From Halorubrum sp. (GTDB lineage Archaea > Halobacteriota > Halobacteria > Halobacteriales > Haloferacaceae): DNA of 45,015 nucleotides. The position numbers and the translations under genes are program-made. The stretch lies in NCBI GenBank assembly GCA_003554605.1, contig PWGU01000070.1, positions 1 to 45,015 of the forward strand, written 5' to 3'. Numbering within the stretch: position 1 is the stretch's first letter; every line of letters begins with the position of its first letter. The notes under the pieces were generated by a model that saw only the letters and a list, made by a program, of their open reading frames with translations, searched no databases and was not told the origin of the DNA. Positions 1 to 8,927 of this stretch are shown piece after piece.

Positions 1-17
1 GGTCACAGTAGGTCGGT

Positions 18-1691
18 ATGTCCGACTTTGGAGCGCTCTCGGTCGTGCCGCCGTTGCTCGCGATCGCGTTGGCGATACTCACACGAAAGGCGGTACTGTC
101 GCTGTTTCTCGGCATCTGGGCCGGGGCGGTGATCTACACCGGTGGGCTCGGGATCGTCCAGACGTTCGAGTGGATCGTCGCCGCGATAGCCGACGATTTC
201 CACGCGACCATCATCGTGTTCACGCTCCTCCTTGGCTCCGGGGTCGCCATGGTCTGGAACCTTGGGGGAACCTATGCGGTCAGAAACTGGGCGTTAACAC
301 GGCTCGATACCCCACGAAAGGCCGGCCTCGCCGCATGGGTACTCGGCTTAGCCATGTTCTTCGACGATTACGCAAACACGGCGATCGTCGGATCCGCGAT
401 GAAGGACGTCTCCGACTCGCTGCGGATCTCCCGTGAGAAGCTCTCCTACATCGTCGATTCCACGGCCGCACCAGTCGCGACCATCGGCATCTCCTCGTGG
501 GTCGCCTTCCAGCTCTCGCTCATCGTCGACGGGTACGAGGCCGCCGGCGTCGACGCCGCCGACCGGCCGAGCACCTTCGAGGTCTTCCTCTCGGCTATCC
601 CGTTCAACATGTACGCCATCCTCGCCATCGTGATGGTCGCCATCATCGTCGTCTGGGGTCGCGATTACGGCGAGATGTTGACCGCGGAACACCGCTCGTG
701 GACGACGGGCAAGGTCACCCGCGACGACGCCGTCCCGATGCAGGACGTCGCCGCCGAACTCGGCGAGCCGCCGGCGTCGACCCCTCGGCTCATCAACTTC
801 TTCGCACCTGTCGCGGTGCTGATCGTGATGACGCTCGCGACCGCGCTGTGGACGGGTGGGTTCTCCGTCGGCGCGTTCGTGGGGGACCTCATCGCGGGCG
901 ACGTTGAGGGTGCGGGTGGTCTGCTCTGGGATGCCACGCTCGATGCCGCCTACGAGACCGCGCTGATGATCGGCTCGTTCGCGATGGTCGCGACCGGGTT
1001 CCTGCTCGGCAAGGTCTACGACATCTTCGGCGTCGGCGAGGCCACGGAGTACACCATCGACGGGTTCGGGATCATGATCACCGCGGTCTCCATCCTTGTG
1101 CTCGCGTGGGGGATCGGCGAAACCATCGGCGCGCTCGGTACGGGCGATTACGTCGCGGCGATAGCCGTCGGGGCCGTCTCCGCTGAGCTACTCCCGGCGC
1201 TCGTCTTCCTCGTCGCCGGCTTCATCGCCTTCTCGACGGGGACCTCGTGGGGAACGATGGGGATCATGACCCCCATCGCGATCCCGGTCGCCTGGCAGAT
1301 AAGCGGCGGCGGCGCGGAGGGGCACACCCTCGTCGCCGTGATGGTCGGCGTGATCTTCTCGGGGGCGATCCTCGGCGACCACAGTTCGCCGATCTCCGAT
1401 ACCTCCGTGCTGTCGGCGACTTTTACCGGTGCGGACCTCATCGATCACGTCCGGACCCAGCTCTATTACGCCGTCACGGTGGGCGTCGTGGTCGTGCTCC
1501 TGCTTTTGACCTGGGGGTTCACCGGCGTGACGCCGTTCGTGCTCCTGCCCATCGGGGCGTTGGCGCTCGCCGCGCTGGTCTATCTCCTCTCGGAGGTCGA
1601 CGGCCGTCGCAAGCGCATCGACCCCGTCTCGGTCAACGAACCGCGCGAGGGCGGTGAGACGATCGTCGCCGGGAGCGAGAAGGGGGAGTAG
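18..1691 (+). CDS. Na+/H+ antiporter, NhaC family
   Basis: 557-aa multi-TM ORF; NhaC-like segments (FFDDYANTAIVGSAMKDV, SAELLPALVFLVAGFIAFSTGTSWGTMGIMTPIAIPVA, GDHSSPISDTSVLSATFTG). Confidence 0.9.
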   Translation: MSDFGALSVVPPLLAIALAILTRKAVLSLFLGIWAGAVIYTGGLGIVQTFEWIVAAIADDFHATIIVFTLLLGSGVAMVWNLGGTYAVRNWALTRLDTPRKAGLAAWVLGLAMFFDDYANTAIVGSAMKDVSDSLRISREKLSYIVDSTAAPVATIGISSWVAFQLSLIVDGYEAAGVDAADRPSTFEVFLSAIPFNMYAILAIVMVAIIVVWGRDYGEMLTAEHRSWTTGKVTRDDAVPMQDVAAELGEPPASTPRLINFFAPVAVLIVMTLATALWTGGFSVGAFVGDLIAGDVEGAGGLLWDATLDAAYETALMIGSFAMVATGFLLGKVYDIFGVGEATEYTIDGFGIMITAVSILVLAWGIGETIGALGTGDYVAAIAVGAVSAELLPALVFLVAGFIAFSTGTSWGTMGIMTPIAIPVAWQISGGGAEGHTLVAVMVGVIFSGAILGDHSSPISDTSVLSATFTGADLIDHVRTQLYYAVTVGVVVVLLLLTWGFTGVTPFVLLPIGALALAALVYLLSEVDGRRKRIDPVSVNEPREGGETIVAGSEKGE

Positions 1692-1735
1692 CGACGAACG
1701 AGGTTTTTAACCCCGGCGGCGACGAATACGAATTT

Positions 1736-1910
1736 GCGTGCCACTAAGTCCCCGCGCGAGTGATCCCGGACGGGAGCGATGAACACGCGGAGAACCCAGG
1801 CACGTGACAGACCCGTCGCGTTCGCGACGCGCCCGCCGCCACGTAAGGCGGTCGCCCGGCACGAGGGTTTCCCGGTCGACACGGCACGCCGCCGGAGATG
1901 AGACCGGTCG
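1736..1910. ncRNA. Possible structured non-coding segment of unknown family
   Basis: No convincing ORF; nested complementary arms GCGTGCC(1736-1742)/GGCACG(1799-1804) and CCGCG/CGCGG, hairpin GTCGC-GTTC-GCGAC near 1815-1828, CCGCC/GGCGG near 1836-1851, CCGGTC/GACCGG near 1872-1907. Does not match SRP or RNase P RNA motifs known to me. Confidence 0.25.
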
Positions 1911-1987
1911 TTAGTGTTCCGGGCGGACATTCTCTGAAACGTCCCGTACAGGATGAGTTGACAATACCGGTCGCTCGCCGTATCGCG

Positions 1988-2032
1988 GTGGTGGCTCGGT
2001 CGAAACTGATCGTCACAAGGGGCTCAGTGGGG
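1988..2032 (+). repeat. Copy X of a non-coding repeat (GTGGTGGCTCGGT...TCACAAGGGGCT...GGGG)
   Basis: Shares 13-bp and 12-bp exact blocks with 2099-2142; also contains the 12-mer AACTGATCGTCA (2004-2015) found at 2145-2156 and 8759-8770. Confidence 0.85.
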
Positions 2033-2098
2033 ATAAGCCGAGAACTACTAATAGAATCCGTCAGACAACAGGCCGTACTTTCCGCTCAACGTTTAGTG

Positions 2099-2166
2099 GT
2101 GGTGGCTCGGTGGAAGTTTTCATCACAAGGGGCTAAGAGGGGGTAACTGATCGTCATCGCCACCAC
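2099..2166 (+). repeat. Copy Y of the repeat, closed by inverted ends GTGGTGGC...GCCACCAC
   Basis: GTGGTGGC at 2099-2106 and its reverse complement GCCACCAC at 2159-2166. Confidence 0.8.
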
Positions 2167-2167
2167 A
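2139..2167 (+). promoter_or_regulatory. 29-bp conserved upstream element (copy A), 23 bp 5' of TATAAAAG
   Basis: GGGGGTAACTGATCGTCATCGCCACCACA, identical to 8753-8781; TATAAAAG at 2190-2197. Confidence 0.7.
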
Positions 2168-2189
2168 TCCAGAACAGCGCGTCATGATA

Positions 2190-2197
2190 TATAAAAG
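2190..2197 (+). promoter_or_regulatory. TATA box-like element
   Basis: TATAAAAG in an AT-rich context 23 bp after the 29-bp element. Confidence 0.55.
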
Positions 2198-2394
2198 ACC
2201 CATGTTTGTGACTTTTTATCGCAAGCGGTGATGGTGACCATTCGTGTTCGTGGAGCGTTCGTTCGTGTGCTACACCGCGACCGAATAGAGTCCCCGGGAG
2301 TACGCCAACTGTGCCACTGTGCAATGTTCGGAATACGATCCGGTGGATACGTCGTCGATTGTATGGAACGAAATGGCTCGTTTGTTACATTATC

Positions 2395-2460
2395 TACATA
2401 GATCTATATTTCTATATTGTCCCGTACAAACGCCTCTAATTAAACTATAGCTTATCAGTC
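2395..2460 (+). promoter_or_regulatory. AT-rich promoter region upstream of pstS
   Basis: AT-rich block with TATA-like strings (CTATATTTCTATATTG, TTAAACTATAGC) in an otherwise GC-rich region, just upstream of the pst operon. Confidence 0.55.
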
Positions 2461-2515
2461 ATCGATATATGTCACATAGCATACTACTTATCCTCGATGG
2501 CCTGACGTTGCGGTG

Positions 2516-3550
2516 ATGGCACCCAGCCAGCGAAACCCAACGCGCGGTATCACTCGACGACAATCGCTCGCGACGATCGCGGGCGTCGGCGCGGTCGCGG
2601 TCGCGGGCTGTATGGGCGGCAACGGCGGCGAGGAAGGCGGCGTCGCCGGCACCATCGACGCCTCCGGGTCGAACACGGTCGCGCCCATCACCTCGTGGGC
2701 CGGCGAGAACTTCGCCGAGGAGTTCCCTGACGTCCTCGTCGACGTCGCCCCCGAGGGGACCGGCGCGGGCTTTCAGGAGTTTTGTCGCGCCAACTCGGCC
2801 GTCCAGAGCGCGAGCCGGCAGATCAGCGACGAGGAGGTCGCCCTCTGTGAGGAGAACGACGTCGACTACGACTTCCTCGAGGTCGGTCTCGACGGGATCT
2901 CGGTAGTGAAAAACTCCGAAAACGACTGGATGGAGGAGGTCACCCTCGACGAGCTCAGGATGGTTTGGGAGTTCGATGCGACCGGCGAGATCACCCAATG
3001 GAGCGACATCCGCGACGAGTATCCCGACGAGGACCTTCAGCTGCACGCCCGTGACTCCGCATCGGGGACGTTCGACTACTTCACGCTGGAGATCTGTGGC
3101 GAGGTGGGCGACATCCGCGACGACTACTCCGCCACCAGCCAGACGAACGAGATCATGGGCGCGGTCGCCGGCGACCAGTACGGCTTCGGGTGGGGTGGAC
3201 TCGGGTACCTCCGTGACATCGAGGACGATGAGCCGATCGAGGCCGTGCCGGTCGAAAGCGATCAAGACGGCGAGTTCTACCTCCCCGAGGAGGAGAGCAT
3301 CGAGTCGGGGACCTACTCCCCGCTCGCACGACCGCTCTTCGCGTTCTTCAACCTCGCGAGCCTCGAGGAGGAGCCGGAACTGATCGGTTCGTTCGCCCGC
3401 TTCTACGCGAACCGCGCACAGGAGTTCGCGCGCGACGAGGGCTTCTATGCCGCCCCTGACGAGATCACCGAAGAGAACCACGACAAGATCGACTCGTGGC
3501 TTGAGAGCGTCGGCTACTCGCCCGAAGATCTGCCGGTCCAGCGCGCATAA
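2516..3550 (+). CDS. pstS: Phosphate ABC transporter substrate-binding protein PstS (Tat/lipoprotein)
   Basis: N-terminal RRQSLATIAGVGAVAVAGC twin-arginine lipobox; SGSNTVAPIT and SASGTFDYF phosphate-binding motifs; followed by pstCAB. Confidence 0.95.
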   Translation: MAPSQRNPTRGITRRQSLATIAGVGAVAVAGCMGGNGGEEGGVAGTIDASGSNTVAPITSWAGENFAEEFPDVLVDVAPEGTGAGFQEFCRANSAVQSASRQISDEEVALCEENDVDYDFLEVGLDGISVVKNSENDWMEEVTLDELRMVWEFDATGEITQWSDIRDEYPDEDLQLHARDSASGTFDYFTLEICGEVGDIRDDYSATSQTNEIMGAVAGDQYGFGWGGLGYLRDIEDDEPIEAVPVESDQDGEFYLPEEESIESGTYSPLARPLFAFFNLASLEEEPELIGSFARFYANRAQEFARDEGFYAAPDEITEENHDKIDSWLESVGYSPEDLPVQRA

Positions 3551-3565
3551 CGAGGGCCCCACTAA

Positions 3566-4582
3566 ATGAGCACTGACACGGACCCGGGACCGGGGATCAC
3601 CGGCGACGCGGCCGCGACGGATGCGAAGCAGCGGAACAAGCGGGCCAGACAGGTGTTGTTCGGCTGTGCCGCCTTCACGGTCCTCACGACGCTCGCCATC
3701 TTTTTGGTCCTGATCGACAACGCCATAAGCTACTTTTACGGCGCACGCGCGACGGAAATGATCTTCCTTGGCGTGGAGCCACAAAGCGCGGTCGGCCTCA
3801 TCGAGTTCTTAAACGTCCGCGAGTTACTCGCGGGTGAGGCCCGCTGGGCACCCGAACACGCAACGCCGAGTCACAACGCATGGCCGATCATCTTCGGAAC
3901 GCTCGCGATCACGGTCGGCGCGGCGTTCGTGTCGATCCCCATCGGCACGGCCACGGCGCTCTACGTCTCCGAGTACGCCTCTCCGGAGGTCCGCTCGAAG
4001 CTCAAGCCGACCCTTGAGGTTCTCGCCGGCATCCCGACGATCGTCTACGGCTACTTCGCGATCGCGTTCATCAACCCGGTCGTACTCGGACCGATCGCTG
4101 GGCTGTTCGGGATCAACATCGGCCGGTACAGTATGCTGTCGGGGATGCTTGTGGTCGGGATCATGACGATCCCGATGGTTTCCTCGATAAGCGAGGACGC
4201 GATGCAGGCAGTTCCGGACGACCTGCGAAACGGCGCATATGCGCTCGGGGCGACGAAATACGACGTCTCCGTCAGCGTCGTGACGCCCGCGGCGATCTCC
4301 GGGATCTTCGCCTCGTACATTCTCGCGGTCTCACGGGCGATCGGCGAGACGATGGCGGTGACGCTCGCGGCGGGCTTCAACGCCAACATCACCGCGAACC
4401 CGTTCTCGGAGATCATGACGATGACCGCCTACATGGTGTCGATGGCGCGCGGCACGTCCGCGATCGGCACCATCGAGTACCAGAGCCTGTTCGCGGTCGG
4501 GCTGGTGCTGTTCTGCATGACGCTCATGATGAACCTGCTCAACGACTGGTTTAAACGCCGATTTCAGGAGGAGTACCGATGA
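3566..4582 (+). CDS. pstC: Phosphate ABC transporter permease PstC
   Basis: Permease motif (LAGIPTIVYGYFAIAFINPVV, ALGATKYDVSVSVVTPAAISGIFASYILAVSRAIGETMAVTLAAG); operon position. Confidence 0.95.
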   Translation: MSTDTDPGPGITGDAAATDAKQRNKRARQVLFGCAAFTVLTTLAIFLVLIDNAISYFYGARATEMIFLGVEPQSAVGLIEFLNVRELLAGEARWAPEHATPSHNAWPIIFGTLAITVGAAFVSIPIGTATALYVSEYASPEVRSKLKPTLEVLAGIPTIVYGYFAIAFINPVVLGPIAGLFGINIGRYSMLSGMLVVGIMTIPMVSSISEDAMQAVPDDLRNGAYALGATKYDVSVSVVTPAAISGIFASYILAVSRAIGETMAVTLAAGFNANITANPFSEIMTMTAYMVSMARGTSAIGTIEYQSLFAVGLVLFCMTLMMNLLNDWFKRRFQEEYR

Positions 4583-5526
4583 GCGACAGTCCAGACTCGA
4601 AGCGACGAGCCGACGGCGGGACCGCGACGGAACGAACCCGGGGGGAGGAGCTGTTTGCGGACATCGATCTGCGCCGGGAGCACCTCAAAAATCGGGCCTT
4701 CCTTGGGCTCATCTTCGCGGCCTCGATGTTCGGCGTCGTCGCGCTCGCGCTGTTGTTGCTCGACGTGGTCACCGACTTCTACGTCGGACTTACCGAGTTC
4801 GAGATCAGCCTCGTCCAGTTTCTCACCGCTGACGGCTCCCGTCGCCCCGAACGTGCCGGCTTCTTCGGGGCGATCATCGCCTCGGTGATGCTGATGGCGC
4901 TGACCGCCGTGCTCTCGTTTTTCGTGGGCGTCGGGGCGGCCATCTATCTGGAGGAGTACGCACCGAACAACCGGATCACGCGGCTCATCAAGGCGAACCT
5001 CTCGAACCTCGCTGGCGTCCCCTCCATCGTCTACGGGCTGCTCGTGCTCGCCGCGCTCGTCAACGGAATCGGCGTCGGGCCGATCCTCCTCGCCGGGTCG
5101 GTCGCGCTCGCGCTGCTCGTGATGCCGATCATCATCGTCTCCGCACAGGAGGCGATTCGGGCAGTTCCTGACGGCGTACGAAACGGCTCGTACGCGACCG
5201 GCGCGACGAAATGGCAGACGATCCGGCAGGTGGTTCTCCCGTCGGCGATGCCGGGGATCCTCACCGGGACGATTCTCGCGCTCGCCCGCGCGATCGGGGA
5301 GACGGCACCGCTTCTGATGATCGGTGCGCTCTTCGTCAACCGGACGCCCTTCGGCCCGTTCGACCGGTTCAGCGGGATGCCGACGCAGATCTACGCGTGG
5401 GCGGCCGAACCGAGCCAACACTTCATCCACCTCGCGGCGGTCGGGATCGTCGTTCTGTTGACGATCCTGTTGTCGATGAACGCGGTGGCGGTGTACCTGC
5501 GAAATAAATACGAGACGGCGGTGTAA
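4579..5526 (+). CDS. pstA: Phosphate ABC transporter permease PstA
   Basis: [60 protein letters not shown]; overlaps pstC stop by 4 nt. Confidence 0.95.
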   Translation: MSDSPDSKRRADGGTATERTRGEELFADIDLRREHLKNRAFLGLIFAASMFGVVALALLLLDVVTDFYVGLTEFEISLVQFLTADGSRRPERAGFFGAIIASVMLMALTAVLSFFVGVGAAIYLEEYAPNNRITRLIKANLSNLAGVPSIVYGLLVLAALVNGIGVGPILLAGSVALALLVMPIIIVSAQEAIRAVPDGVRNGSYATGATKWQTIRQVVLPSAMPGILTGTILALARAIGETAPLLMIGALFVNRTPFGPFDRFSGMPTQIYAWAAEPSQHFIHLAAVGIVVLLTILLSMNAVAVYLRNKYETAV

Positions 5527-5528
5527 CC

Positions 5529-6353
5529 ATGTCAACAAGTGAAGAATCACTCATCACGACGGAGGTATCGAGCGAACGAACCGGCCGCAGCGACCGGCCC
5601 GACGCGACCGTGCTCGCCGCACGTGACCTCGACGTCTACTACGGCGACGATCGGGCGCTCGCGTCCGTCGATGTCGAGATCCCTGAACACAAGGTGACGG
5701 CGATCATCGGTCCGTCCGGCTGTGGGAAGTCGACGTTCCTCCGGTGTATCAACCGAATGAACGACCAGATCGCGGTCTGTCGGGTCGACGGCGACCTCTC
5801 GTTCCACGGAAAGAACGTCTACGACGACGACGTGGATCCGGTGGCGCTTCGGCGACGGGTTGGGATGGTATTTCAGAAACCCAATCCGTTCCCCAAGTCG
5901 ATCTACGACAACGTCGCATATGGCCTGAAGATTCAGGGCTTCGATGGCGACATGGATGCCCGCGTCGAGGAGGCGTTGCGCGGAGCGGCCCTGTGGGGCG
6001 AAGTGAAGGATCAACTCGACTCCTCGGGGCTCGACCTCTCGGGCGGCCAGCAACAGCGGCTCTGTATCGCCCGGGCCATCGCGCCCGACCCCGAGGTGAT
6101 CCTCATGGACGAGCCGACGAGCGCGCTCGACCCGGTGGCTGCCTCGAAGATCGAGGACCTGATCGACGAACTCGCCGAGCAGTACACGGTCGTGATCGTC
6201 ACCCACAACATGCAGCAGGCGGCCCGAATCTCGGATAAGACGGCCGTCTTCCTTACCGGTGGCAAGCTCGTCGAGTTCGATGACACGGCGAAGGTGTTCG
6301 AAAACCCCGACGAACCGCGCGTCGAGGAGTACATCACGGGGAAGTTCGGATAG
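5529..6353 (+). CDS. pstB: Phosphate ABC transporter ATP-binding protein PstB
   Basis: Walker [10 protein letters not shown], signature [14 protein letters not shown], Walker [14 protein letters not shown]. Confidence 0.97.
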   Translation: MSTSEESLITTEVSSERTGRSDRPDATVLAARDLDVYYGDDRALASVDVEIPEHKVTAIIGPSGCGKSTFLRCINRMNDQIAVCRVDGDLSFHGKNVYDDDVDPVALRRRVGMVFQKPNPFPKSIYDNVAYGLKIQGFDGDMDARVEEALRGAALWGEVKDQLDSSGLDLSGGQQQRLCIARAIAPDPEVILMDEPTSALDPVAASKIEDLIDELAEQYTVVIVTHNMQQAARISDKTAVFLTGGKLVEFDDTAKVFENPDEPRVEEYITGKFG

Positions 6354-7040
6354 ATGCCCCGAGAGGAGTTTCAGCGACAGCTCGATACGCTCCGCGACGA
6401 CGTCGTTGCGATGGGCGATCTCGTGTTGACGCGGTATGATGAGGCGATCGAGGCGGCCGCGACGGGTGACGCCGGGCGGGCCAACCGGGTGATCGAGGGC
6501 GACGCGGACGTGAACGAGCGGTACCTCGAACTCGAAGAGCGGTGTACCCAGATCATCGCGCTCCAACAGCCCGTTGCGGGTGACCTCCGACTCGTGACGG
6601 CGTCGTTCAAGATCATTACCGATCTCGAACGCATCGCTGACCTCGCGACCAACCTCGCGAGCTATGGTCGTCCAGACAGCGGGATCCATCCCGACGTTGA
6701 CGTGCGCGACCTCGCGGGCGACGCGGGTGAGATGGTCTCGATGGCGCTGGCGGCGTACGAGGACGAGGACCCGGAGGCGTGTTTCATCGTCGCCGACCAA
6801 GACGACGCGCTCGATGAACGGTGCGAGCGAGCCAGCAAACGTGTCGTTCGGGGCCTGCTCGACCGTCAAGCCGCGGAGACACACAGCGTGGACGAAAGCG
6901 ACGCATTCGCAGCCGAACTCGATGAGGTGTCACGTGCGCTGCTCACCGTCCGCGACTTAGAGCGTGTCGGCGACCACGCCGTGAACATCGCCGCACGCAC
7001 CCTCTACATGATCGAAACCGACGACGCCCTGCTCTACTGA
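6354..7040 (+). CDS. phoU: Phosphate signalling complex protein PhoU
   Basis: PhoU repeat helices (ERYLELEERCTQIIALQQPVAGDLRLVTASFKIITDLERIADLATNLA; LERVGDHAVNIAARTLYMI). Confidence 0.95.
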   Translation: MPREEFQRQLDTLRDDVVAMGDLVLTRYDEAIEAAATGDAGRANRVIEGDADVNERYLELEERCTQIIALQQPVAGDLRLVTASFKIITDLERIADLATNLASYGRPDSGIHPDVDVRDLAGDAGEMVSMALAAYEDEDPEACFIVADQDDALDERCERASKRVVRGLLDRQAAETHSVDESDAFAAELDEVSRALLTVRDLERVGDHAVNIAARTLYMIETDDALLY

Positions 7041-8068
7041 TGGCCCGAAACGAGCCGTACGAACGGAAGGTCCAGCTGACCGGCGGCACGACATACACGG
7101 TTTCACTGCCAAAAGCGTGGGCGAACGAACAGGCTATCGAGACCGGAAGCCGGCTCCGGCTGTATCCACGCGGTGACCGCCTGTTGTTGACACAGCCGGC
7201 GGCCGATGAGCAGCGTCGAACGACCAGTATTTCGGCCGCTCGACACGATCCGGATCGTATCGGTCGGTTGATCGAGGCCGCCTACATCGCGGGCGCGGAG
7301 ACGATCCACATAATCGAGGGTCCAAACCGGGCGGAGCGCGTGGCCGTGCGTGATGCAGTCGCCGGGCTGGTCGGTATAGAGGTAGTCTCTGAGGAAGAGG
7401 GGATCGTCGAGATCCAAGCAATGCTTGACGCCGAGGACCTCTCGCCCAAGCAGACAGTCATGCAGATGGAGCGCATGGCAGCGTCGATGCACGAGGAGGC
7501 GATGGCGGCGGTGCTCGCGGGAGACCTCGAATCGGGAACGCATATCTCCGGGCTAGATGATACGGTTGATCGACTGTTCAGCCTCGTCGCTCGCGAGTTT
7601 CAAGGCTCGCTCGTCGATGTCCACGTAGATCGCGCCGGAAACGGACTCACCGCCTTCGACTACTATACCGTCGCACGGCAGATCGAGCGCGTTGCGGATC
7701 ATGCAGAAAAGATCGCCAATGCAGCGATCCTTCTCGAAGGGGAGCCGCCCGCCGAGTTTCGTGAGGAGCTGACACACATCGGAGCCGACGCACGAGAGAT
7801 CGTTCGACGGGCCGTCAGTGAGACGATGAACGGCCGCGATATCGATGCGCTGGCCGCGATCCTTGCGGACGGTCACACGGTCGTCACAAAGACCGCTGAA
7901 CTCGATCGGGAGTTACACGAGCGCAACCCTACGGATGCATACGCGCTCGCGACCGTGCTCGATAGTATCGAACGAACGGCGGAGTACGGGATCAATGTCG
8001 CCGAGGCGGGGTTACAGGCCACGCTCCGACGGAACGGTGATGCCGACGCTCCACAACTAAACGGCTGA
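7040..8068 (+). CDS. AbrB/SpoVT-PhoU domain transcriptional regulator (second PhoU-like protein)
   Basis: N-terminal RKVQLTGGTTYTVSLPKAWANEQAIETGSRLRLYPRGDRLLL (AbrB-like) and C-terminal PhoU-like helices (IERVADHAEKIANAAILLE). Confidence 0.9.
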   Translation: MARNEPYERKVQLTGGTTYTVSLPKAWANEQAIETGSRLRLYPRGDRLLLTQPAADEQRRTTSISAARHDPDRIGRLIEAAYIAGAETIHIIEGPNRAERVAVRDAVAGLVGIEVVSEEEGIVEIQAMLDAEDLSPKQTVMQMERMAASMHEEAMAAVLAGDLESGTHISGLDDTVDRLFSLVAREFQGSLVDVHVDRAGNGLTAFDYYTVARQIERVADHAEKIANAAILLEGEPPAEFREELTHIGADAREIVRRAVSETMNGRDIDALAAILADGHTVVTKTAELDRELHERNPTDAYALATVLDSIERTAEYGINVAEAGLQATLRRNGDADAPQLNG

Positions 8069-8134
8069 CCGATCCTGTCACCGTCGAATCGGCTCACAGT
8101 CGAACGGGAACACACAAACACGAACAACAGACGA

Positions 8135-8611
8135 ATGATGCCAACCGACAACCCCGAACTCACGGACGTCGAATCGAAACCCGACGAGCAACACACATCC
8201 ACGCCGACCACGCTCACGTTCATGTGCGTGCGCAACGCCGGCCGAAGTCAGATGGCGACGGCCTTCGCCGAACGCGAACGGGCGGCACGTGGTCTTGCGG
8301 ATGCTGTCGAGATCGTTACGGGAGGCACCGATCCCGCCGATACTGTTCACGAAATCGTTGTTGAGGCACTTGCCGAAGTAGGCCTTGACGTCGCCGGGCG
8401 CACCCCTCAGCACATATCGGAGGCGACTCTCATCGAGTCCGATTTCGTCGCGACGATGGGCTGCTCGACGCTCGAACTCGATGGCGTCGATACCGAAGAT
8501 TGGCCGCTTGAAGACCCCGGTGAGCGGCCGATCGAGGAGGTCAGACCGATCCGTGATGAGATCGAACGGCGGGTGGTTGCGCTCTTCGACGACCGGTTCG
8601 GCGAGCGCTGA
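8135..8611 (+). CDS. Low-molecular-weight phosphotyrosine phosphatase / ArsC-like protein
   Basis: CX5R P-loop CVRNAGRSQMA; C-terminal DWPLEDPGERPIEEVRPIRDEIERRV as in ArsC/LMW-PTP; only two Cys. Confidence 0.85.
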   Translation: MMPTDNPELTDVESKPDEQHTSTPTTLTFMCVRNAGRSQMATAFAERERAARGLADAVEIVTGGTDPADTVHEIVVEALAEVGLDVAGRTPQHISEATLIESDFVATMGCSTLELDGVDTEDWPLEDPGERPIEEVRPIRDEIERRVVALFDDRFGER

Positions 8612-8752
8612 TATCGAGGCTGTTGGCGAACTGTCTCAATGCGGCGAGGAAAGACCACCGGAGCAACACGATCTGCACGATCAACAATAGCGGTGAATTT
8701 TAACTTCAAAACGGCTAGGAAATGGATCTATTAGTAGAAATCGCGTTGCAGT

Positions 8753-8781
8753 GGGGGTAACTGATCGTCATCGCCACCACA
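8753..8781 (+). promoter_or_regulatory. 29-bp conserved upstream element (copy B), 23 bp 5' of TATAAAG
   Basis: Identical to 2139-2167; TATAAAG at 8804-8810 has the same spacing as copy A. Confidence 0.7.
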
Positions 8782-8902
8782 CACAGATTATCGGGTTGTT
8801 TGGTATAAAGGAATCGAGATAGCGACTGCGCAATGGCAAATACGCGGGGAAAATCCCTCACAGCGGCCATCCACGGCCATCACCGAAACGGTTAATCCAC
8901 CG

Positions 8903-8918
8903 CTCCCGGAAGCGGGAG
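8903..8918 (+). promoter_or_regulatory. Hairpin covering the Shine-Dalgarno of the first CPA2 antiporter
   Basis: CTCCCG-GAAG-CGGGAG; the 3' arm contains most of SD GGGAGG, 8 nt before ATG 8928. Confidence 0.55.
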
Positions 8919-8927
8919 GCAGACTCG

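Noticed and set aside
1736-1910. Assignment of this segment to SRP RNA, RNase P RNA or tRNA
   Set aside because: Diagnostic motifs of those RNAs were not found; kept only as an unnamed candidate
4564-5550. Long minus-strand ORFs opposite pst genes (also 2459..3784, 5547..6884)
   Set aside because: Arg/Asp-rich shadow ORFs produced by high-GC codon usage opposite confidently identified genes
8612-8740. Possible IS remnant between the ArsC-like gene and element B
   Set aside because: No transposase fragment, terminal inverted repeats or target duplication could be identified
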